Shown piece after piece: positions 29,401 to 35,461 of a stretch of DNA of 64,000 nucleotides. The stretch comes from JAADHX01 sp964569385 (lineage in GTDB: Bacteria > Actinomycetota > Acidimicrobiia > Acidimicrobiales > Poriferisodalaceae), in the NCBI GenBank assembly GCA_964569385.1, contig CAZMUM010000030.1, positions 1-64,000 of the forward strand, in the 5' to 3' direction. The notes under the pieces are model-generated. The model made no database searches, was not told the DNA's origin, and was given only the letters and a program-made list of their open reading frames with translations. Each line of letters opens with the position of its first letter. The stretch's first letter is position 1. The position numbers were made by a program, and so were the translations under genes.

Positions 29401-29913
29401 GTTCTGATCGCCGGTTGCGATGATGGCTCTGCCGTCAATGACCACAGCGCCAGTGGGGGCCCGCCACGACGAGTTCAGCGAGCTCAGGTCGAGGTTTCCG
29501 TCGAGGGTGAGTGACAGCGTGGGCGTCGAGACATCTGCTGCCCAGTCAGCGATAAAAAGCGCGCGGAACGAATCGCCACCTACAGTGATGTTTCCTTCGA
29601 CAACGATCGCGCGCTGAGCTTGATCGACGGTAACCGATGCCGCAGTAATGGCGTTCGAGCCGAGACCGGCCGCGTTCGGCCACTGCACATTGATGGTGTC
29701 TTGGCCCAAGCTGGCAGCAGCCGCGCTGAAGCTGGAGAGGTCGATGGCGGCGTCGCCCGCGCCAGGCTCAACGATCCGAACCGTCTTCGAAGTCTGGGCA
29801 CCAATGAGGCTGGCACTCACAACAATCGCCAAGGCAACGACAGCTATGGCTGCAAACAGGCCCAGGCGACGCCTCGGCACTATCCAATTGCTCGCGTATC
29901 GGATTACTGACAT
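23449..29913 (-). CDS. Giant secreted surface protein (2,154 aa) with GYW-repeat C-terminal domain
   Basis: A signal peptide or anchor, RRRLGLFAAIAVVALAIVV, follows a basic start. Residues about 40-1,050 are low-charge beta-rich modules with internal similarity: the blocks GGIKPGSTWRNPLGING and GGGLTPGTGWDTPFGID are each followed by LQLRT/LRLEI strands and a KVGGKTF/KVRVGPSTF strand. Residues about 1,050-1,850 hold further extracellular-type domains with paired cysteines. Residues about 1,880-2,154 are the six-repeat module (GYWMVDVDGRIYAFGD, GYYMVGSDGGIFAFGA, GYWLVAGDGGVFAFDA and others). There is no LPXTG motif and no C-terminal membrane segment. GGGGCG stands 5 nt before the ATG. Likely a structural or adhesive surface protein; the ligand is unknown. 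It is transcribed in the same direction as the nuclease gene upstream. Confidence 0.75.
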   Translation of the reverse strand: MSVIRYASNWIVPRRRLGLFAAIAVVALAIVVSASLIGAQTSKTVRIVEPGAGDAAIDLSSFSAAAASLGQDTINVQWPNAAGLGSNAITAASVTVDQAQRAIVVEGNITVGGDSFRALFIADWAADVSTPTLSLTLDGNLDLSSLNSSWRAPTGAVVIDGRAIIATGDQNVANIAGTALLAGTATISQGLEVSGTVAVADVLPGVAAAGATVSVTGSLDADIVALLTNANLVPADPASAKLVGLLSGAQMQLPEASAISASDFAFVIGVEGSGAQSQLSVSLVGSIEVDDPSFSTGPVTFEAVALTDGTTTTFSGGIKPGSTWRNPLGINGVVVQNARVQLRTAADGPTVGSFSGTMKVGGKTFSIDVESDGTELSLDLKLPRLSVGEVVDVMKSAGVSVGSVHSALRGLTLEPTDLSFSTDAGNLSGALSTGAKFRGQTVKVLIAGDTSGSNNLLVALSLDGGGTIGSFLDSAPALAAIPIPEGGIVVSRVPFNNLAFSPTSIEGAFLVDMFCGAAATGTCTYSVPSGVSFAARAQLPPTILDVLKTFGPVGTDGALRITGRIPVFGGGSLDLAVELPAISANANSPEWFDQATLKVEISIEDGSIGFGLVGQMTVNMPDPSDANPNKTQKVSFSIDATIEASPGSVSFTIGGGLTPGTGWDTPFGIDWLDLQALRLEISITVGPNSSVQVGVRAKVRVGPSTFDGSFAIGFKPAGGLSFGFRVAADAIELRDLASLAAKMADSPGAFDPSSVPNASLRNVELSFSTIDAPNLCLEQGVKLSADLYLDSPMSSKGAGGEEPIDACGGQRSGTAANAVCLADEACFARVAFSVSEDGVTASAALNSLDLGAISVSEVQIALELTTSKQAFSASGKLSIPGFVDVNGSVEISTNGFAFVVSVKEDPNTGANPEDLDEFTISASASFGTDGKPPEFHFNMFVRMPSVDDILVGAQKTALDVVEFFVGKENAPQYVLSMRCLEVSVDVAASSTDVLSGDLKFNLHFAVVHRTDDSRSVGKVLALQWKFDESAVSNINNVATALTSPLPPDLTGCRIPPKSASFSNIILSINDAPIVYAGDLSETLPATFGQPVNVESTWTVTDPALYEVTIDLGQGRDYVEVWQHTRITEATRTVRIPPNLRYDADGAGVDDDGVGRFVITATLRVAGKDTPLKTLQLPAVVSDGSTVGHRINLLDTPSGNVFEGDRPAVSSTFTLRAGETKARSWFEVRVGDDGATFRVGGQDVSDFKFGQRTHNVAYDPRTWPNTGTITTERFALPVLRWDSETEQTILTHVVEYGSGAGAIRDRTSFVFNVQDDTPYFTQICSEDLCLDRDGSGPLLVASPDTRMLVGLIDPGLIEGSRDGVTRASLREQVDNPYIVTMDGGIAGGLSLFGGEDLFRLASGRLSGLSYEYDLSRPELRDYEPGIHWVSWGVGCWSCPGTTTIEAPLLVVKNNDEWKPNRASIHEGRSGWYSTAIATFDEFEGACGAVNFVVRAGAQSEFIEFAVVDSARPFDLAAAKNRVKVTDRTFRTPSDLVVANGVASWTTVPNQKYYIGVTDDHDQGSGACKSNRPHFTSIFQVELTRQPAAPVNDAFSRRVVLETQDSPFGRLPFSSVDLTRATTGAFEAARIPSCWSDGAQNTVFYEYWIPGGKPDRAVLAEAIPFSDEFGVLPPDAQLAVYQLNDDDSVGPEVGCSNASSNPWVDDVWAADGLSAHPIVAFTAKSQERYVIVVDTEGPAGRVDVRVSLPGQLDPVGIAGDGVARLNTSQGLTKAETKGTLPCAPGSVTRVGAVAWRASTNAPVRVTTTGSAVLGVVKIGENGVADGWPDALGSAGTVNIACGATSAGGLDLTPVQGQQYVFLLGTAGSTDVDVTVATTGAAFELPVGSAAGNRAGYWMVDVDGRIYAFGDGQLIVPTGTKAPVTSPTVKVLENPSGVGLWVLEVNGTVHALGGAPHYGNVDTSALLAGEVPATMAATPGGKGYYVFTSKGRVLVFGDAVHHGDLVQLGLAEILRGDIVDSSALTDGSGYYMVGSDGGIFAFGAAEFAGSIPQVVAGPLVSPVNGLVADPDGRGYWLVAGDGGVFAFDAPFVGSLPGVLPPGTQLASPVNGLVPFGDGYMMVAGDGGIFNFSSTEFLGSLGGQVIPSPIVGVAPVRG

Positions 29914-30081
29914 CTAGCGCCCCTGTACCTACAACTCGCTGTTGGCCACCGCTCCCGCGGTACACCTATCCATATGTGCGGGCATCCTATATCGGGCGGT
30001 CACGGAGAGCGAATGTACCGAGTTAGACATTCACCAACTGTGGCGGGCTCGTTGTCCTCGAACGCGGAGAAGCGGGATTGG

Positions 30082-33000
30082 CTATGCAGCCGGTACTGGG
30101 CACTCATTTCCAGCGCCTGGGGTGGCATCAACACATGTGATGCGGCCCCCAATGGACGGCGAGATAGTGCCTTGGGCCAACACATAGTCGGACACAACCT
30201 GGTCGAGCAGTTCGCGAGTATCTGCTGTGCCGATCAGGTTGGGGTACCCGTCGCCACCGCTGGCCATAAAGTCGTTCTCGGCCAATGTGTAGGTAGAGCC
30301 AGCAGTCAGATCGACGGCCTCTCCTGTACACGTCCTGTCGTCGGCCTGCCTCACAGCAGACAGAACCCGAGAACCAGCTTCAGCATTGATGTCGTAGCTG
30401 AAGCAGAGCCCCGAGACCTGAGCGAAACCGCCACTCACTCCAGGAAGGCCCGACACCCCTATCTCAAGGTGTGTCTTGAGCACATCGCCGCCAATAGTCA
30501 GGGTGACCGCCTGATTACCGAATGGGAGCACGGTAAGAACCTGGCCAGCAGTAATGTCGCCCTCAGCCCCGCCGGGAAGGCAGAAGTCGCCCTCGACGTC
30601 TTCGGTCGGACAAGTGAGAGGCGCTCGCAACCCACCAGAGTTGGTGATCGCAAAGTCGGTACCGTAACGATCGCGCAATGCATCGGTCACGACGTTGCCA
30701 ACCAGCGACTCACATGTACGTCCGGCATCTTGGCCACACTCATCGGAGCGTGGAATGAACACCGTCGAGTTGCCGAGGGTTTCTCCCAGCAAAACGTTGA
30801 GTTCGTCCCTTAGCGGCTCAAGCAAGTCAACAATTGCCTGATCTGGGGTGATGTTTGCGCTAATCGCCTCCACAAAAGTGGCTGTGGAGTTGGTGACCTC
30901 GCCAATTGCGGTGTTGTACTGCAACTTCACCCTGGCATAGGTGCGACCGCGGCTCTGATTCTCAACCACGATGGCGCCATTGATGACCGCCTGGTACTGC
31001 GCATCGGTGTGGTCGCCAACGATCACATCAAATCCGTTAACTCCGTTGGCCAGATCGACCAGTGGACCAGTTGGGGTGCCGTCGATGTCGACGGCGGTGA
31101 CACCCATGTGAGCCAGAAGCACAAACACCTCTGCACCTTCGGCCGCGGCCGCGGCGCGGGCCGCGTTGGCGGCCACAACTGGGTCGGTCACAACGATGGA
31201 GCCAAACGAGTCAGGGAACACCAACGTTGGGGCTTCGGGGTTGGTAACGCCGATGACGGCAACGTTCACTCCGTCGAGGTCGAAGATCTCGTAGTCCTTG
31301 ACGCCAGTGAGTTCGGCATCGCGGTTCTCGAGGTTGGCCGACAGGTACTGGAACGGTTCGCCCACTTCGCCCTCGGTTGCACTGGCGAGGTCGATCCTCT
31401 CTTGAAGCTTCGCTATGCCTTCGTCGAAGTTGTGGTTACCTAACGTATCGGCGTCGAATCCCATAAGTCGCATGGCGCGGACTGCTGGAACCTCGTCGAA
31501 AAAGCTCGCCAGCGGCGTCGAAGCGCCATAGGCGTCGCCCGCGGTGAGGGTCAAGGTTCTGTGATTCGCAGCCCGTTCACGCTGGAAGTACGCCGATAGT
31601 TCTGCTGCACCACCAAACACGCCCTCGCGGAACACGAACAGTGGATCGAGTTGAGCGTGCCAGTCCGAGATCGTAAGGATCTGCAAGTTCACGGTGTCGG
31701 CTGGTGCCGCAATCTTGAACTTCACCACCAGTGGGTCGTGATCGCTGGCAGTAACGGTGTTGTCGGTTCGAGCGAAATCGACGTTGGTATGAACAATGTC
31801 GAGCTTGGTGTCGGCTCGGTTCAACGAGTCGGTCACAAACGCATGATCAATCAACTGGGAGTTGCCGTTGAAAATGAACGAGTACCGATCGTCGCGATCG
31901 GCCATGTTCAACGCATTGGTGGTCAGCAGGTTGGTGAGCACCGGCTCCTCGCCAGGCAAGATGTCGGCCAGCTCGTTGGTCCACTCCATGGTGTTCATAT
32001 CGCCGATAACAAGCACTCTCGCCGATCCATCGTCGACCAACATGGCGTCAACGAAGGCATTGACTGCCGCCGCCTGAGCACCGCGTTCATCCTCTCCAGC
32101 CTGCAGGAAGGGCTGGGGTCCACCGAAGATTGGAGTCGAACCGAATCGGGAGCTGAAGTGAACGTTTACGACGGTGAATATCTCGCTGTTGAACGAGAAC
32201 ACACCAATCAACGGATCCCGTGTGCCATCGAATGCCTCATCGCTCAACGACTGATACCCGACGAGATCGACCCGGGCCGGGTTGTAAAGGTACGCGTTGC
32301 GTATATTGCCCCCCGGCACTCCACCGCCAGCATTGTCACTAGGGGCGATGTCAAAGAACTCATAGGCCGGTCCGCCCGCTGCGGCCACTGCGTCGACGAG
32401 GCCCTGAAGGGTCTCGCCGGCATCAGTGTTGCCATCGTCGGTGGTGCCGTTGTTGTCCTGAATTTCCTGGAGTGCGATGACGTCTGGGCTGTTAAGCGAG
32501 TTGACGATCTGGTCGCCAAGCAACGCTCGTTGCGCGTCGTCGGATTCGTCGGCACTCAGGTTGAGTACGTTGTAGCTGGCAACGGTTACTCTCGTCGTTC
32601 CATTGACTAGAACCGAGGTCTCGCGGTATGCGAACGACGCGTCGAGCACGAGTTCTTCGGTTGCGTTTACCTCGTAGTTCCCGAAGCTGTAACCCATAAC
32701 GCCACGCACGCTCTTTAGCTGCTGACCGACGTTGATATCTGGAAACTCACCGGGATAGATCGTGCCGTCGAACTGGATCTGGATACGTTCTGGGTTCTGG
32801 TCTCCGGTGTTGTCTGGATGTGGCTGGAGGAGAATCCCTCCACGGCCGGTGACCGCGCCTGCCGGTTCGATGACTGCGCGATTGCCGCGGCTCGGAAGGA
32901 CCGTTACCTCAGCTGAGAAACGGCCGAACTGACGCGTGGCCGACACCGCTATTGGGCTGTCAATGCGGATCCGCATACCTTCCATTGCTTCATAGAAGTC

Positions 33001-33561
33001 AATGGCGTCAACGCCTGGATTGAACTTTGCAGGATCGGTTTGCAAGTTGGTGGGCAGCTCGTTGTCGCTGATGACGGTGGCCGGTGGCGCGATTCGGCCG
33101 AACTCGCCAATCGTGACTGACCCTGGCATGGGCACGCGCGTCTTGACGATGGTAGGCACACCGACAATCCGGGTAACCGATAGGTTGCCTGTCTCGGGGC
33201 CTCCACCGATGTTCTCTTCAACAACTCCGACCACTTCGACAAGGTTGCCCACCGCGGCAATTCGGTCACGGTTCGAGACGAAAACACCGTCGGATGTGTT
33301 ACCGATGCCATCGCCAGTCTGGTCCTGGATGTAGAAGCCGCTAAAGGCAACCGCGGTGACCACACCAGTTGTCTTGACTGTCTGACCGACCAATGGGGAC
33401 AGGTGCCCTGGACCCTGGATCTCCATGATCGTCGCTGACACTGCATCAGCGACGTCGTCTTGTTCGGCACCCGCCGGTGGCGCAACGAACAGCGCCGAAA
33501 CTAACGCTAGGACGATCGACACAGCGATGGCGCCACGTAATCTGTGGACGGTGTGTGACAT
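30082..33561 (-). CDS. Secreted NucH/ExeM-type endonuclease fused to UshA-like 5'-nucleotidase
   Basis: A 1,159-aa multidomain protein. A signal peptide (IAVSIVLALVSALFVAPPAGA) is followed by an OB-fold domain at about 38-150 (GFYIQDQTGDGIGNTSDGVF). An endonuclease/exonuclease/phosphatase domain spans about 320-620 (VASYNVLNLSADESD, IALQEIQDN, VIGDMNTMEW, TASDHDPLVV). A calcineurin-like domain at 630-880 has ISDWHAQLDPL, TAGDAYG, TLGNHNFDEG and LLAHMGV. A 5'-nucleotidase C domain follows (GNVVTDALRDRYG, AITNSGGLRAPL, YTLAENDFMASGGDGY). The order resembles YhcR of Bacillus. It should cut extracellular nucleic acid and dephosphorylate the nucleotides for uptake. I chose ATG 33561 because it opens the signal peptide and follows GGGGAG with 6 nt spacing; upstream codons are non-coding. 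Confidence 0.9.
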   Translation of the reverse strand: MSHTVHRLRGAIAVSIVLALVSALFVAPPAGAEQDDVADAVSATIMEIQGPGHLSPLVGQTVKTTGVVTAVAFSGFYIQDQTGDGIGNTSDGVFVSNRDRIAAVGNLVEVVGVVEENIGGGPETGNLSVTRIVGVPTIVKTRVPMPGSVTIGEFGRIAPPATVISDNELPTNLQTDPAKFNPGVDAIDFYEAMEGMRIRIDSPIAVSATRQFGRFSAEVTVLPSRGNRAVIEPAGAVTGRGGILLQPHPDNTGDQNPERIQIQFDGTIYPGEFPDINVGQQLKSVRGVMGYSFGNYEVNATEELVLDASFAYRETSVLVNGTTRVTVASYNVLNLSADESDDAQRALLGDQIVNSLNSPDVIALQEIQDNNGTTDDGNTDAGETLQGLVDAVAAAGGPAYEFFDIAPSDNAGGGVPGGNIRNAYLYNPARVDLVGYQSLSDEAFDGTRDPLIGVFSFNSEIFTVVNVHFSSRFGSTPIFGGPQPFLQAGEDERGAQAAAVNAFVDAMLVDDGSARVLVIGDMNTMEWTNELADILPGEEPVLTNLLTTNALNMADRDDRYSFIFNGNSQLIDHAFVTDSLNRADTKLDIVHTNVDFARTDNTVTASDHDPLVVKFKIAAPADTVNLQILTISDWHAQLDPLFVFREGVFGGAAELSAYFQRERAANHRTLTLTAGDAYGASTPLASFFDEVPAVRAMRLMGFDADTLGNHNFDEGIAKLQERIDLASATEGEVGEPFQYLSANLENRDAELTGVKDYEIFDLDGVNVAVIGVTNPEAPTLVFPDSFGSIVVTDPVVAANAARAAAAAEGAEVFVLLAHMGVTAVDIDGTPTGPLVDLANGVNGFDVIVGDHTDAQYQAVINGAIVVENQSRGRTYARVKLQYNTAIGEVTNSTATFVEAISANITPDQAIVDLLEPLRDELNVLLGETLGNSTVFIPRSDECGQDAGRTCESLVGNVVTDALRDRYGTDFAITNSGGLRAPLTCPTEDVEGDFCLPGGAEGDITAGQVLTVLPFGNQAVTLTIGGDVLKTHLEIGVSGLPGVSGGFAQVSGLCFSYDINAEAGSRVLSAVRQADDRTCTGEAVDLTAGSTYTLAENDFMASGGDGYPNLIGTADTRELLDQVVSDYVLAQGTISPSIGGRITCVDATPGAGNECPVPAA

Positions 33562-33824
33562 TTTGGCTCCCCTGTTGGGCCAGTCGATCAGAACAATCGC
33601 GGACCGTAGTTCGGGTCTAGCTGCTCGGCGCGGTCGATGCCAGGACCACACTCCGATTACTTCACGCGTGTTCGACGACCTGCCACGAACCGCGGTGTCG
33701 CCGTTACCCAGAGACAGATCGGCACAAGAATCGCAACCATGACCTGCCGATTCACCCTTGCTATCAACAGCGCCGATCTAAGCGTAAATTTCGGCCCAAC
33801 TTCACTTAGCGCGCGATTTGGTAT

Positions 33825-34065
33825 CGCTTAGAACCTAGAGGCTGCTTGTTTCGCTGCTAGAGGTGACAACAAGCCAGGCCAAGATGACTGCCGGCAACAT
33901 CATGAACACGCCAGCCAGTTCGGCACTACCGATTCGCATTGCGCTAAAGATCAGAACTGTTAGTAGTAGGCCAGCAATGCCGAACCCGACCACAGCCTTA
34001 GTCGCTTTGTGATCCATAAGTCAGGTGTCGACACCGACCAGAGCATCCTTAGCCCGCACAACCGC
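33825..34065 (-). repeat. 241-bp direct repeat, right copy
   Basis: It matches 23067-23307 in direct orientation with equal length. Together they bracket the 10.5-kb surface-protein/nuclease block. The leader here contains the perfect palindrome GGTGTCGACACC. Confidence 0.8.
33835..34017 (-). CDS. 60-aa two-helix membrane protein, copy 2
   Basis: MDHKATKAVVGFGIAGLLLT, TVLIFSAMRIGSAELAG and VFMMLPAVILAWLVVTSS show the same two-helix layout as the copy at 23,077, with the tail SETSSL. Substitutions are mostly silent or conservative. It lies upstream of the nuclease gene in the same orientation, with a 270-bp gap in which I see nothing else. Function unrecognised. Confidence 0.72.
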   Translation of the reverse strand: MDHKATKAVVGFGIAGLLLTVLIFSAMRIGSAELAGVFMMLPAVILAWLVVTSSSETSSL

Positions 34066-34195
34066 ATGGTCGAGTTCTTGCTCGCCAACGGATGGTGACC
34101 AAATTGAGTGCGAACCTCGCACTCATGGGAACACCCCATCGATGCATAGCGTTATCTACGATATGAAACTGTTCTCCAGAAACTCGAAGGCAACT

Positions 34196-34621
34196 ATGTC
34201 TGGTAACGAACCAACAAACGAGCGCTCAGTCCAGTTCACCGAGGCCGAACTCCGCGACAAATTGACCCCCGAGCAATACCAGGTCACCCAGGCCGCTGGT
34301 ACCGAAGGAGCCTTCACTGGCTGCTACTGGGACACCAAGACCGACGGCGTTTATCGCTGCGTGGTGTGCGATGCCGAACTGTTCGAGTCGTCCGACAAGT
34401 TCGAGTCGGGTTCGGGTTGGCCAAGCTTCACCCAAGCCATCGACGAGGGTCGCATCGAACGAAACGTAGACCGAACCTTCGGAATGAAACGCACCGAAAC
34501 GTTGTGCGCCGCTTGCGGAGCCCACCTAGGCCACGTGTTCGACGATGGCCCAGCGCCAACAGGCGAGCGATTCTGCATGAACAGCGCTTCGCTAAATCTA
34601 ATCGCAACATCGAACGACTAG
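34196..34621 (+). CDS. msrB: Peptide-methionine (R)-S-oxide reductase MsrB
   Basis: A 141-aa MsrB. It reduces methionine-R-sulfoxide in proteins. Two zinc-binding CXXC pairs are present (YRCVVCDAELF and CAACGAHLGHVF), along with the substrate-pocket motif SGSGWPSF and the catalytic Cys in RFCMNSASL. The N-terminal TEAELRDKLTPEQYQVTQ is typical of the family. ATG 34196 follows GAAGG with 5 nt spacing. An in-frame ATG at 34163 is a less likely start. The gene is monocistronic and ends at a strong hairpin. Confidence 0.95.
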   Translation: MSGNEPTNERSVQFTEAELRDKLTPEQYQVTQAAGTEGAFTGCYWDTKTDGVYRCVVCDAELFESSDKFESGSGWPSFTQAIDEGRIERNVDRTFGMKRTETLCAACGAHLGHVFDDGPAPTGERFCMNSASLNLIATSND

Positions 34622-34632
34622 CAAGACCGCTA

Positions 34633-34676
34633 CTGTCACCGGGAAACGTACGCCCGCAGCCGTTTCCCGGTGACAG
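34633..34676. terminator. Bidirectional hairpin terminator between msrB and merR
   Basis: A perfect 16-bp inverted repeat, CTGTCACCGGGAAACG at 34633-34648 and its complement at 34661-34676, with a 12-nt loop and no T-run. It lies between convergent genes. A second, weaker stem (GGGTTTCGC with GCGAAAACCC) follows near 34,710-34,745. Confidence 0.65.
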
Positions 34677-34767
34677 CAGTGGTCTGCGGCAGTGGGTCTG
34701 TGGTTTTCGGGGTTTCGCATGAACGAAGTGAGGGCGAAAACCCGGTAAGCAACCGAAGGTCGCGGCG

Positions 34768-35229
34768 TTAGCGGCCAGAGGCCGCGGCAGCGTCGAAGCT
34801 CGGGAACAGTTCGACGATTGAAGCATCGAGATCTTCCTTGACTCCGGCCAGAGGCAGCACGTTGAGCACGCCCTGGCCAGCCTGAATGAGGTCGATGATC
34901 TCTTCGCCAGAACGAACCAGGAGCGACTTAGATCCCTGAATCACGAGGTTGGCCGAGGCGATATCCTCGCCGAGGTCGTTGCGAAGATAGCTAAACACAT
35001 CGCGCACCATTTCGAGGCGAATACCGGCGTCGAGCAGGGTCTTGATGACCTTGAGTTCGAGGAGATCCTGATAGGTGTACTGACGGCGGCTACCACTTCC
35101 GGCCGCATCGAGAAGGCTCGGCCGAACCAGGTCGGTGCGGGCCCAGTAGTCGAGTTGTCGGTAGGTGATACCGACAATTTCGGCTGTCTTCTTTCCTGAG
35201 TACCCGGCTTGATTTGCCTCGATCGTCAC
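34768..35229 (-). CDS. MerR-family regulator, Rv1830-like
   Basis: A 153-aa protein. The N-terminal winged helix reads KKTAEIVGITYRQLDYWART, then GSGSRRQYTYQDLLELKVIK. A C-terminal part with SGEEIIDLIQAGQGVLNVLP closely follows what I remember of mycobacterial Rv1830, normally the last gene of the gcvH-garA-merR-DUF151-merR series. It starts at GTG 35229, preceded by GGGAG at 7-8 nt. Between it and the DUF151 gene, expected as its neighbour, lie the type VII-like genes. The ligand is unknown; orthologs are linked to growth and cell-division control. Confidence 0.85.
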   Translation of the reverse strand: MTIEANQAGYSGKKTAEIVGITYRQLDYWARTDLVRPSLLDAAGSGSRRQYTYQDLLELKVIKTLLDAGIRLEMVRDVFSYLRNDLGEDIASANLVIQGSKSLLVRSGEEIIDLIQAGQGVLNVLPLAGVKEDLDASIVELFPSFDAAAASGR

Positions 35230-35339
35230 AGTTGTGCTCCCGCCCCGTCCGCATCGGGGAATGCTCGCCCTACATGGTGAACGACCGCGGCGAAGATCAC
35301 AAGGGTGGAACTACGTCGATGTCGTCTTCGTTCACGGTA

Positions 35340-35461
35340 CGCGCGCAGCTGCGCGCGGTCAATCACCATCGGCGCGAATGTTCGCGCGCTTCGCGCGAAT
35401 CCTCGCGAACATAGCTGTGTCTAGCCTGCTCAGACCGCATTATCGCGCGGTCCGCGCGATA
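35340..35461. repeat. Cluster of CG-rich palindromes between merR and the EccC-like gene
   Basis: Three separate palindromes occur in 122 bp. CGCGCGCAGCTGCGCGCG (35340-35357) is a perfect 18-bp palindrome. TTCGCGCG (35381-35388) pairs with CGCGCGAA (35392-35399), nested within ATGTTCGCG (35378-35386) and CGCGAACAT (35404-35412). TATCGCGCG (35441-35449) pairs with CGCGCGATA (35453-35461) and spans the last codons and stop of the EccC-like gene. It could be an operator array, a terminator or a recombination site. Confidence 0.7.

Noticed and set aside
34633..34676. 16-bp inverted repeat considered as an attachment site or IS end
   Set aside because: There is no transposase or integrase nearby and no target duplication. 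The position between two convergent genes fits a terminator.
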